DNA from: Pseudomonadota bacterium
GTDB lineage: Bacteria > Pseudomonadota > Gammaproteobacteria > Burkholderiales > Rhodocyclaceae
DNA length: 53,984 nucleotides
Direction of reading: 5' to 3'
Assembly: GCA_026399515.1 (NCBI GenBank)
Contig: JAPLQT010000065.1
Span: 58,518 to 112,501, forward strand
The notes under the pieces are model-generated. The model was not told where the DNA came from. It made no database searches and saw only the letters and a program-made list of their open reading frames with translations. Positions 47,270 to 53,984 of the stretch are shown here, piece by piece; positions within the stretch are counted from its first letter, which is position 1, and each line of letters opens with the position of its first letter. The translations under genes and the position numbers were made by a program.

Positions 47270-48793
47270 ATGTGCGGAATCATTGGAGTAGTCGCTACGA
47301 CGGCCGTCAATCAACTGCTCTATGACGGGCTGCAAGTGCTTCAGCATCGCGGACAGGATGCCGCCGGCATCGCCACGGCCGAGTCGGGGCGTTTCCATAT
47401 GCACAAGGGATCGGGACTGGTTCGCGATGTCTTCCGCACCCGAAATATGCGCAGCCTGACCGGCAACTGGGGCATCGGCCACTGCCGCTACCCGACCGCC
47501 GGTTCCGCCGACAATGCGGCGGAGGCGCAGCCCTTCTATGTCAATTCGCCATTCGGTCTGATGCTGGCGCACAACGGTAACCTGACCAACGCCGGACAAC
47601 TGAAGCAGGACATGTTCCTCCAGGATCTGCGCCACATGAACACCAATTCCGATACGGAGGTGCTGTTGAACGTGCTGGCGCACGAGTTGCAGGCCGCGTC
47701 GACCAAGTACCAGGTCGATGCGGAGATCATTTTCAAGGCTGTCGCCGGCTTGCATCGCCGCGTACACGGCGCCTACGCGGTGGTGGCGATGATCGCCGGC
47801 TACGGGCTGCTGGCCTTCCGCGACCCATACGGCATCCGTCCGCTGATCATCGGCCGCAACGAGACCGAAGAGGGCGCCGAATACATGGTTGCCTCCGAGA
47901 GCGTTGCCCTCGACACGCTCGGCTTCAAGATCCTGCGCGACGTGGCGCCGGGGGAAGCGGTGTTGATCGACACCCGCGGCAATTTCGTCAGCCGCCAGTG
48001 CGCCGAACGTACCATGCATGCGCCATGCATATTCGAATTTGTCTACCTGGCCCGGCCCGATTCGCTCATCGACGGCATTTCGGTGTACGCGACGCGCCTC
48101 AAGATGGGCGAGTTCCTGGCCGAAAAAATCAAGCACACCATGCCCCACCTGGAGATCGACACGGTGGTGCCGATCCCCGACTCGAGCCGGCCGTCGGCGA
48201 TGGAACTGGCCAAGCGCCTCAACCTGCCTTACCGCGAGGGCTTCGTCAAGAATCGCTATATCGGCCGCACCTTCATCATGCCGGGGCAGATGCAGCGGCG
48301 CAAGTCGGTGCGCCAGAAGCTCAATGCCATCGCCATGGAATTCAAGGACAAGAACGTGCTGCTGGTCGACGATTCGATCGTCCGCGGCACCACCAGCAGG
48401 GAAATTGTCATGATGGCGCGCGAGGCCGGCGCGCGCCATGTTTACTTCGCCTCGGCGGCGCCGCCCGTGCGCTTCCCCAACGTCTATGGCATCGACATGC
48501 CGACGCGCGGAGAACTGATCGCCAGCGATCGTTCTGACGAGGAAATTCGTCGCGAGATCGGCGCCGACGCACTGATCTACCAGGATCTCCACGACCTCAA
48601 GGCCGCCATCCGCGCTGTCAATCCGGCCATCAGCAACTTCGAGGCCTCATGTTTCGACGGCCACTACATCACCGGCTACGTCACCGTCGAGTATCTGTCG
48701 AGCGTCGAATCCACACGTGGCGGCCCCGCCAGGCCTTTCGACGAGGAAGGCGACGGCACCCAGCTCGACCTCAATCTGGTGACTTCGGAATGA
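47270..48793 (+). CDS. purF: Amidophosphoribosyltransferase
   Basis: The first committed enzyme of purine synthesis, 507 residues. After removal of Met, Cys2 (MCGIIGVV) is the glutaminase nucleophile; HRGQDAAGIAT and the C-terminal PRPP loop VLLVDDSIVRGTTSREIV are intact. No cysteine cluster typical of the Bacillus type is evident, so it is of the E. coli type. The frame upstream of 47270 overlaps cvpA and is not conserved. Confidence 0.97.
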   Translation: MCGIIGVVATTAVNQLLYDGLQVLQHRGQDAAGIATAESGRFHMHKGSGLVRDVFRTRNMRSLTGNWGIGHCRYPTAGSADNAAEAQPFYVNSPFGLMLAHNGNLTNAGQLKQDMFLQDLRHMNTNSDTEVLLNVLAHELQAASTKYQVDAEIIFKAVAGLHRRVHGAYAVVAMIAGYGLLAFRDPYGIRPLIIGRNETEEGAEYMVASESVALDTLGFKILRDVAPGEAVLIDTRGNFVSRQCAERTMHAPCIFEFVYLARPDSLIDGISVYATRLKMGEFLAEKIKHTMPHLEIDTVVPIPDSSRPSAMELAKRLNLPYREGFVKNRYIGRTFIMPGQMQRRKSVRQKLNAIAMEFKDKNVLLVDDSIVRGTTSREIVMMAREAGARHVYFASAAPPVRFPNVYGIDMPTRGELIASDRSDEEIRREIGADALIYQDLHDLKAAIRAVNPAISNFEASCFDGHYITGYVTVEYLSSVESTRGGPARPFDEEGDGTQLDLNLVTSE

Positions 48794-48824
48794 GGATGGT
48801 CGGGCGTCGGAGGTAAGGTAAGTA

Positions 48825-48853
48825 TTGACGCCGGTTTCCCAACTGTGTAACTT
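48825..48853 (+). promoter_or_regulatory. Possible promoter of the metZ leader
   Basis: TTGACG (48825-48830) lies 17 bases before TAACTT (48848-48853), a good -35 and a poor -10. Transcription would begin at about 48860, exactly where the riboswitch fold starts, which supports the call. Confidence 0.45.
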
Positions 48854-48857
48854 GTAG

Positions 48858-48912
48858 CCAGCGCCGAGTTGATTCAGCTTGCGGGCGCTTGATAAATCCA
48901 GCTAAAGCGAAC
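48858..48912 (+). ncRNA. SAM-II riboswitch upstream of metZ
   Basis: The RNA fits the SAM-II (metA-type) pseudoknot. P1 is AGCGCC (48860-48865) with GGCGCT (48884-48889), a perfect six-pair stem. The loop GATT (48871-48874) can pair with AATC (48895-48898) to close the pseudoknot. The 3' side TTGATAAATCCAGCTAAAGC closely follows the conserved TGATAAAT..AGCTAAA of known SAM-II RNAs. It precedes a methionine-synthesis gene, the expected target, and an intrinsic terminator begins four bases later. SAM-II is best known from Alphaproteobacteria. High SAM should lower metZ expression, as in the family. Confidence 0.85.
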
Positions 48913-48915
48913 CAG

Positions 48916-48948
48916 ACCCGGTCCGCAGCATTGCTGGCCGGGTTTTTT
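48916..48948 (+). terminator. Intrinsic terminator between riboswitch and metZ
   Basis: ACCCGG (48916-48921) pairs with CCGGGT (48937-48942), with an inner CAGC / GCTG stem, and six to seven T follow. It lies directly after the SAM-II fold and 15 bases before the metZ start, as expected for transcriptional attenuation. Confidence 0.88.
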
Positions 48949-48962
48949 ATTTTGGTTGAGAG

Positions 48963-50141
48963 ATGAATAGCATGAACAAGGATTACTCATTCGACACCCT
49001 GGCGGTTCGCGCAGGGCAGCAGCGCAGCCAGTTCAACGAACATTCGGAGGCCCTCTACCTGACCTCCAGCTTCGTCTTCGACAGCGCGGCGCAGGCCGCG
49101 GCACGTTTTTCGGGAGAGGAACCCGGCAACGTGTACGCCCGTTTCACCAACCCGACCGTGACCATGCTGCAGGAACGTCTGGCGGCCTTGGAGGGTGCGC
49201 AGGGCTGCATCGCCACCGCCTCGGGCATGGCGGCGATTCTCGCCATGATCATGGCCTTGCTCAAAGGCGGCGACCACATCGTTGCCTCGCGCAGTATCTT
49301 CGGCGCCACCCAGCAACTGTTCGGCAACATCCTGCCGAAGTTCGGCATCGAGACAAGCTTTGTGGACGGCGGCGATCCAGCGGCATTCCGCGCCGCATTC
49401 CGGCCGAACACCAGGCTGGTGTTCATCGAAACGCCGTCAAACCCGCTCACGGAAGTGCTCGATATCTCCGTACTGGCGCAGGTGGCGCATGCCGGCGGCG
49501 CCTTGCTGGCGGTGGACAACTGTTTTTGCACGCCGGCATTGCAGCGTCCGCTGGAACTCGGCGCCGATCTGGTCATCCATTCCGCCACCAAATATCTCGA
49601 CGGCCAGGGCCGCGTGCTCGGCGGCGCCGTATGCGCCAATTCGGCGCTGACCGAGGAAGTCTTCAAATTCCTGCGTACTGCCGGACCGACGCTCTCGCCG
49701 TTCAACGCCTGGGTGATCCTCAAAGGACTGGAGACGCTCAAGATCCGCATGCAGGCACAGTCGGCCAATGCGCTCGAACTGGCGCGCTGGCTCGAGGCTC
49801 AGCCGCGCGTGGCACGGGTCTTCTATCCGGGCCTGGCTTCGCATCCCCAGCATGCGCTGGCGCTGCGTCAGCAAGCCAGCGGCGGCGCCATCCTGTCGTT
49901 CGAGGTGGCGGGCGGACGCGAGGCGGCATGGCGGGTCGTCGACAATCGCAAGCTGCTTTCCATCACCGCCAACCTGGGCGTCACCAAGACCACAATCACC
50001 CATCCGGCCAGCACCACGCACGGACGCATCAGCGCCGAGGCGCGCGCGGCCTCGGGGATCACCGAAGGATTGCTGCGGATAGCAGTGGGACTGGAAGCCC
50101 CGGCGGATATCCAGGCGGACCTGGCGCGCGGATTGGCTTAG
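48963..50141 (+). CDS. metZ: O-succinylhomoserine sulfhydrylase
   Basis: A PLP enzyme of the Cys/Met metabolism family, 392 residues, that makes homocysteine directly from O-succinylhomoserine and sulfide. Lys210 in HSATKYLDGQGR binds PLP; YARFTNPTV, SGMAAI and DNCFCTP are typical. The lack of the longer O-acetylhomoserine-type insertions and likeness to MetZ support succinylhomoserine as substrate, though that is inferred. It is controlled by the SAM-II element and terminator just upstream. It ends back-to-back with lepB. Confidence 0.93.
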   Translation: MNSMNKDYSFDTLAVRAGQQRSQFNEHSEALYLTSSFVFDSAAQAAARFSGEEPGNVYARFTNPTVTMLQERLAALEGAQGCIATASGMAAILAMIMALLKGGDHIVASRSIFGATQQLFGNILPKFGIETSFVDGGDPAAFRAAFRPNTRLVFIETPSNPLTEVLDISVLAQVAHAGGALLAVDNCFCTPALQRPLELGADLVIHSATKYLDGQGRVLGGAVCANSALTEEVFKFLRTAGPTLSPFNAWVILKGLETLKIRMQAQSANALELARWLEAQPRVARVFYPGLASHPQHALALRQQASGGAILSFEVAGGREAAWRVVDNRKLLSITANLGVTKTTITHPASTTHGRISAEARAASGITEGLLRIAVGLEAPADIQADLARGLA

Positions 50142-50819
50142 TTACAGCGCCGCGCCAAAGCGTGCCGGCCGCGGCAGGTAATATTTTTCAGTATCCAGGG
50201 AAAAGGCCACGTGCCTGACCCGACCGGTGAGCAACTCGCGTTTGACGAAGCCGATAAACCGCGAGTCCTTGCTGTTGTCGCGATTGTCTCCGAGCATCAG
50301 ATACTCGCCTTCAGGCACGGTCACCGGGCCGAACGAACGCATCGCGCCACGTTCTGGCATGACGATGATTTGCCGTTCACTATCCAGGAAGCGCTCGTTC
50401 ATGACCAGTTGTGTGCCGGCATAGTCCGGGGTCAGTTGCGTCGCGATATCTCCTCGGGCGGCCGCATAATTTGCCTCGACGCCGTTGATCACCAGCTTCT
50501 CGTTTCTCATCTCGATCACATCGCCGGGCAGGCCGATTACGCGCTTGACCAGACGAACGCCGTCTTCGGGGGAAATGAAAGTGACGATATCGCCGCGCTG
50601 CGGATCGTCTACATGCAGCAGGACCACATCCGTGAATGGGATCTTGACATCGTAGGCCAACTTGTTGGCGACGATGCGGTCGCCTATCATCAGCGTGGGA
50701 TACATCGACCCCGACGGGACGCTGTACCAATCGGCGATCGCGCTGCGAAAGATGAGCATGCCGACCAGCAGGAAAATGATGTCTTTGTTGGCGGTGAGGA
50801 GTTTTTTCAGGTTTGGCAT
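50142..50819 (-). CDS. lepB: Signal peptidase I
   Basis: An S26 signal peptidase of 225 residues. A single N-terminal helix (about 12-30) is followed by the catalytic Ser38 in PSGSMYPTL and Lys92 in RLVKRVIGLPGD, and the GDNRDNSKDSR box E. It cleaves secretory signal peptides on the periplasmic side. It has only one clear membrane helix, unlike E. coli LepB with two, and there is no lepA beside it. ATG 50819 has GAAAGAAGG upstream; a much longer open frame beyond it runs through the adjacent gene and is not real. Confidence 0.93.
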   Translation of the reverse strand: MPNLKKLLTANKDIIFLLVGMLIFRSAIADWYSVPSGSMYPTLMIGDRIVANKLAYDVKIPFTDVVLLHVDDPQRGDIVTFISPEDGVRLVKRVIGLPGDVIEMRNEKLVINGVEANYAAARGDIATQLTPDYAGTQLVMNERFLDSERQIIVMPERGAMRSFGPVTVPEGEYLMLGDNRDNSKDSRFIGFVKRELLTGRVRHVAFSLDTEKYYLPRPARFGAAL

Positions 50820-50894
50820 GGCCTTCTTTCCAATGGGATATGCAATCGAATTAGAATTGCAAATGTTTGTTAAGTTCAGTCTACAGCACAAGTC

Positions 50895-51542
50895 ATGAAG
50901 ACGAAAATACCTGCAACGGAAATCCCGGCCGGACGGCCTGTGGTGCTCACCGGCGAAAGGCAGCGCCTGGCCGAGCAGCATCTGCTCAAGTCCGATCGTG
51001 TGATGGCGAAGCTGGTGCGCACTCATGGCAACTGCAAGATCGGCAGCCGGGCGTTTCGGCCCTTCCATGCCTTGACCACGGCCATCATCAGCCAGCAACT
51101 GTCGGTGAAGGCCGCCGATACCATCGCCGCACGTGTGGCGCTGCATGCGCCGCGTCCGTTCGAGCCGGCGGCGATACTGGCGGTGGCGCCGGAATCGCTC
51201 AGGGCCGCCGGATTGTCCGGCGCCAAAGCCAGGTATATTCATGGGCTGGCTCAGCGTGTCGAAGACGGCAGCTTGAATTTCCCGAAAATCCGCAAGCTGC
51301 ATGATGAGGCGGCGATCGCCGCGCTGACCGAGGTTCCCGGCATCGGCCGGTGGACCGCCGAGATGTTCCTGATTTTCACGCTGAAGCGACCGGACATCCT
51401 GTCGCTCGGCGATGCCGGATTGTGGCGGGCAGTCCGCCTGCTGTACGGCGAAGCAGCGGACATGCAGGTCGTAGCGGAACGCTGGCGGCCTTATCGCTCG
51501 GTCGCCTGCTGGTATTTGTGGCGGTCCCTGGATAACGACTGA
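50895..51542 (+). CDS. DNA-3-methyladenine glycosylase II, AlkA-like
   Basis: A HhH-GPD base-excision glycosylase of 215 residues that removes alkylated purines. The helix-hairpin-helix is LTEVPGIGRWTAEMFLIF and the catalytic aspartate lies in LSLGDAGLWRAV. It lacks the N-terminal TBP-like domain of E. coli AlkA, so it belongs to the short form. No ada regulator is adjacent. It is divergent from lepB over 75 bases. Confidence 0.9.
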   Translation: MKTKIPATEIPAGRPVVLTGERQRLAEQHLLKSDRVMAKLVRTHGNCKIGSRAFRPFHALTTAIISQQLSVKAADTIAARVALHAPRPFEPAAILAVAPESLRAAGLSGAKARYIHGLAQRVEDGSLNFPKIRKLHDEAAIAALTEVPGIGRWTAEMFLIFTLKRPDILSLGDAGLWRAVRLLYGEAADMQVVAERWRPYRSVACWYLWRSLDND

Positions 51543-51678
51543 CGCAAATTCTTTTCGCATAACGCGCCGTTAACCGCTCACACCTGTTACACTCCGCGCC
51601 GCGCCGGCCATCCTCTCAGTCTGTTTGCCGCGCTTCGCGTTTAGATTCTCTCTCCGCGTCCGATCCCGTAAGCGATTC

Positions 51679-51723
51679 TTCCTAGACTGGTGCGTGGCAA
51701 TCACGCAGGGGCGAGTCTAGGAG
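51679..51723 (+). promoter_or_regulatory. 5'-UTR hairpin covering the rhlE ribosome-binding site
   Basis: CCTAGACT (51681-51688) pairs with AGTCTAGG (51714-51721), extended by T-A and T-G pairs to 51679/51723; an inner stem TGCGTG (51691-51696) / CACGCA (51702-51707) closes on GCAAT. The Shine-Dalgarno AGGAG (51719-51723), six bases before ATG 51730, lies wholly in the 3' arm. Folding would block initiation, so temperature, a protein or the helicase itself may control it. Confidence 0.7.
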
Positions 51724-51729
51724 TACCCT

Positions 51730-53040
51730 ATGCAATTCACCGATCTCGGCCTGCGTGCCGAACTGCTGCGTGCCATCGCCGATCAAGGCTACGACACGCC
51801 CACCCCAATCCAGGCACAGGCGATCCCGGTCGTCCTGGCCGGCCGCGACCTGATGGCCGCAGCCCAGACCGGCACCGGCAAGACCGCCGGTTTCACCCTG
51901 CCGATCCTGCAGCTGCTCAGCACGCGTCCCGCCGTTTCTCGCGGCAAGCCACGCGTGCTGATCCTGACGCCGACACGCGAACTCGCCGCACAAGTGGAGC
52001 AAAGCGTGTGCACCTATGGCAAGCACCTGCCCATCAAATCGGCGGCGATCTTCGGCGGCGTCAGCATGGTGCCGCAGTTGAAGGCGCTGAAGGGCGGCGT
52101 GGATATCCTGGTCGCCACCCCCGGCCGCCTGCTCGACCATCTCGGCCAGCGCAACGCCGATCTTTCCGGCGTCGAGATTTTCGTTCTCGACGAAGCCGAC
52201 CGTATGCTCGACATGGGCTTCCTGCCGGATATCCGCAAGGTCATCGCGCTGATACCCAAACAGAAACAGAGCTTGTTGTTCTCGGCGACTTTCCCCGAAG
52301 AGATCCGCGCCCTCGCCGCCGGCCTGCTACGCAACCCGCAGACGGTCGAAGTGGCGCCGCGCAATGCCACGGTCGACCTGATCACCCAGGCCGTCTATCA
52401 CGTCGACAAGGCGAAGAAGCGCGACCTGCTGCAGAAGCTGATCGAGGACCACAGCTGGCACCAGGTGCTGGTATTCACGCGCACCAAGCATGGCGCCAAT
52501 GCGCTCTCCGAAAAACTCGACAAGGCCGGCATCAGCTCGGCCGCGATCCACGGCAACAAGAGCCAGGGGGCGCGCACCCGGGCGCTGGCCGACTTCAAGA
52601 GCCTCAAGCTGAATGTGCTGGTGGCCACCGACATCGCCGCGCGCGGACTCGACATCGACCAGTTGCCGCATGTGGTGAACTACGAACTGCCCAACGTGCC
52701 GGAGGACTATGTGCATCGCATCGGCCGTACCGGCCGTGCCGGTTCCAGCGGCGAGGCGATCTCGCTGGTGTGCGTCGACGAGCACGCGCTGCTGCGCGAC
52801 ATCGAGCGCCTGCTCAAGCAGCCGATCGAGAAGCGTCTGATGCCGGGCTTCGAGCCCGATCCGAGCATCCGCGCCGAGCCGATCGAGAACGGCCGCAACA
52901 AGGGGCGGCAGGGCAAGCCGGGCGGTCAGCGCAGCGGCAATCGCAGTGCACCGGGACTTGGCAAGCCGGTGCGCAGCCATAAGGGCCCAGGGACACAACG
53001 CAACACCGCAACGCAACACTTCGGTTCACGCGGTCGCTGA
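51730..53040 (+). CDS. rhlE: DEAD-box RNA helicase, RhlE type
   Basis: A 436-residue ATP-dependent RNA helicase. All core motifs are present: Q motif ([13 protein letters not shown]), I (AQTGTGKT), Ia (PTRELAAQ), II ([13 protein letters not shown]), III (SAT), and VI ([10 protein letters not shown]). A basic, glycine- and arginine-rich tail of about 60 residues follows. RhlE enzymes act in ribosome assembly, mRNA decay and cold growth. The leader folds over its ribosome site, so expression is probably controlled at translation. It converges with vapC. Confidence 0.95.
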   Translation: MQFTDLGLRAELLRAIADQGYDTPTPIQAQAIPVVLAGRDLMAAAQTGTGKTAGFTLPILQLLSTRPAVSRGKPRVLILTPTRELAAQVEQSVCTYGKHLPIKSAAIFGGVSMVPQLKALKGGVDILVATPGRLLDHLGQRNADLSGVEIFVLDEADRMLDMGFLPDIRKVIALIPKQKQSLLFSATFPEEIRALAAGLLRNPQTVEVAPRNATVDLITQAVYHVDKAKKRDLLQKLIEDHSWHQVLVFTRTKHGANALSEKLDKAGISSAAIHGNKSQGARTRALADFKSLKLNVLVATDIAARGLDIDQLPHVVNYELPNVPEDYVHRIGRTGRAGSSGEAISLVCVDEHALLRDIERLLKQPIEKRLMPGFEPDPSIRAEPIENGRNKGRQGKPGGQRSGNRSAPGLGKPVRSHKGPGTQRNTATQHFGSRGR

Positions 53041-53131
53041 TTATTCCGCCACCTCGACCCAAATGGACGGTGCAAGTAAGGTGGTGCCTGTACCCTTGGC
53101 CATGCGTTCTGGGCATGGAAGCAACGTTGGT

Positions 53132-53530
53132 TTAGCTTGCCCAGGTTTCCAGCCGCAAACCGGGGACGCGAACGAATTCCCGCGTGTTGTTGGTCACCAG
53201 GGACACGCCGAGGGCGAGGGCATGGGCGGCGATCTGCGTATCTAGGGGACCGATAGGTGTTCCATTGCGTTCCAGCATGTGGCGTAGCCGACCGCAGGCC
53301 TGAGCCGCAACGGTATCGAAGTCGGCGATTTCGAGCGACTCGAGAAAATGCTGCAGAGCTTCCAGGTTCCGTGCTGAGCCGCTCTTTTCGGCGCCGAAGC
53401 AGAGTTCGGCCACGCTGATGCTGGAGATACCAATGCCGGCGGACTCGTTGGCGCGCAAAGCCGTCAACACTGACTCGGGCCGGTTCTTGATGGCATAGAT
53501 GCAGATATTGGTATCCAGCATGTAGCGCAT
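53132..53530 (-). CDS. vapC: VapC-type PIN-domain toxin ribonuclease
   Basis: A 132-residue PIN-domain RNase. The acidic metal ligands lie in MLDTNICIY (Asp6), SVAELCFGA (Glu), and PLDTQIAAHAL plus TNNTREF at the C-terminal side. Such toxins cleave tRNA or rRNA when the antitoxin is lost. It starts six bases after vapB, in the normal antitoxin-first order. The target RNA cannot be read from the sequence. Confidence 0.95.
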   Translation of the reverse strand: MRYMLDTNICIYAIKNRPESVLTALRANESAGIGISSISVAELCFGAEKSGSARNLEALQHFLESLEIADFDTVAAQACGRLRHMLERNGTPIGPLDTQIAAHALALGVSLVTNNTREFVRVPGLRLETWAS

Positions 53531-53536
53531 GGCAAT

Positions 53537-53767
53537 TCACCACGCCTCGCGCGAATCGGTTACGGCCGGCTGTTCGCGCTCCGGAAACGAATCGAATTCG
53601 CTGAGTGCGGCAATCAGCCGTTCGATGGAGGGGCGCTTGCCGGGGCTGAGGATTACACGATCGCCGTCGCGCTCAATCAGCACCTCAGTAATGCCCTCGA
53701 AGCGAAACGCCTTGGGCAGGCGCACGGCTTGACTGCGGCCATTGAGAAACAACTTGGCTGTTTGCAT
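53537..53767 (-). CDS. vapB: VapB-type AbrB-fold antitoxin
   Basis: A 76-residue antitoxin. The N-terminal half is an AbrB/MazE swapped-hairpin DNA-binding domain (AKLFLNGRSQAVRLPKAFRF); the C-terminal half (ALSEFDSFPEREQ) should wrap the VapC active site. A GGAG ribosome site lies eight bases upstream. It most likely represses its own promoter through the repeats at 53787-53806. Confidence 0.95.
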   Translation of the reverse strand: MQTAKLFLNGRSQAVRLPKAFRFEGITEVLIERDGDRVILSPGKRPSIERLIAALSEFDSFPEREQPAVTDSREAW

Positions 53768-53786
53768 GATAGCTTCTCCAGGTAAA

Positions 53787-53826
53787 TATATACCAAGTAT
53801 ATACCATATTATCCCTAGCGACTCAA
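53787..53826 (-). promoter_or_regulatory. vapBC promoter and operator
   Basis: On the minus strand TTGAGT (53821-53826) and TATATA (53798-53803) are 17 bases apart. Two copies of TATATACCA (plus strand 53787-53795 and 53798-53806) repeat with an 11-base period, one helical turn, and the second covers the -10 box. This fits autorepression by VapB or VapBC. Confidence 0.55.
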
Positions 53827-53984
53827 CGATATGACCAGTTGAGCATGCGGTGGCGTCCTACGACGAGATCGTCATGCATTACTCCCTGCGGCAGGCGGCG
53901 TAGTTTTCGCGACGCGCCGGCCGCGACAGGCCAGGCTGCCACCTCATGCGCTCCCGCCCTGCGGATTCCCTTGCGCCGGCACGC
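53823..53984 (-). CDS. Possible 3' end of a further minus-strand gene (partial)
   Basis: A minus-strand frame is open from the window edge for 53 codons and stops at 53823-53825. It ends VMHDDLVVGRHRMLNWSYR; the RHRxLNW segment recalls small uncharacterised families that end in RHRALNWL, but I cannot confirm this. Codon composition is like its neighbours. A plus-strand frame is also open here, so the coding strand is not certain. Its stop overlaps the vapBC -35 box. Confidence 0.3.
   Translation of the reverse strand, partial: ACRRKGIRRAGAHEVAAWPVAAGASRKLRRLPQGVMHDDLVVGRHRMLNWSYR

Noticed and set aside
47249-48592. A 447-codon minus-strand frame opposite purF
   Set aside because: Antisense of a conserved gene, with no recognisable domain.

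Overview
The window is about 54 kb of a moderately GC-rich, densely coded bacterial chromosome. Gene order and protein types point to a betaproteobacterium, possibly of the Rhodocyclales/Nitrosomonadales type; this is inference from gene order, since no rRNA or marker search was possible. The clusters argD-argF-argG, trxA-rho-rpmE, leuC-entericidin-leuD-leuB-asd-fimV-truA-trpF-trpB-trpA-accD-folC-SPOR-cvpA-purF-metZ, and a CoA pyrophosphatase next to a CobD/CbiB-like membrane protein are all familiar from that class. I see no rRNA, tRNA, CRISPR array, prophage or insertion sequence. No gene-free stretch exceeds 300 bases; the longest is 291 bases before leuC.

Layout. 1-4.8 kb: a lone ParA-type ATPase divergent from argD-argF-argG (ornithine to argininosuccinate), then a small DUF2788 membrane protein and the nucleoside phosphorylase PpnP. 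5-12.4 kb: a methyl-accepting chemotaxis protein, YajQ, a CoA pyrophosphatase, a CobD/CbiB-family protein, a thiolase, inorganic pyrophosphatase and glutamine-dependent NAD synthetase. 12.4-12.8 kb: a PII (glnB) gene broken by an in-frame amber codon. 12.9-23.2 kb: Smr protein and thioredoxin reductase (minus strand), a Crp/Fnr regulator, FtsK and LolA (plus), RsgA, pterin dehydratase and an M48 protease (minus), oligoribonuclease (plus), and an ArnT-like glycosyltransferase (minus). 23.2-28.3 kb: rpmE, rho and trxA (minus), divergent from the 7Fe ferredoxin fdxA, then a CBS-domain protein and an acyl-CoA ligase. 28.4-31.1 kb: a tandem duplication of a MASE2-PAS-PAS membrane sensor with no output domain, carrying a stranded copy of the aroC 5' end. 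31.1-50.1 kb: aroC, a DUF465 protein, then the long leucine/Asd/FimV/tryptophan/AccD/FolC/PurF/MetZ run. 50.1-54 kb: a signal peptidase I, an AlkA-like glycosylase, a RhlE-type RNA helicase, a VapBC toxin-antitoxin pair, and possibly the tail of a further minus-strand gene.

Most genes are housekeeping: arginine, leucine, tryptophan, chorismate, methionine, purine, folate, fatty acid and NAD synthesis, redox, envelope and RNA metabolism. The most unusual material is regulatory RNA and genome history. A SAM-II riboswitch candidate with its own terminator precedes metZ. A hairpin covers the Shine-Dalgarno sequence of the rhlE helicase. Three C-rich 10-nt repeats sit in the rho leader and look like a Rho-binding site for autoregulation. 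PII is interrupted at codon 44, inside its T-loop. The 1401-bp-period duplication of output-less sensors has trapped an aroC fragment. I did not find a multi-gene system that I can defend as wholly new; the duplicated sensors are the closest candidate.
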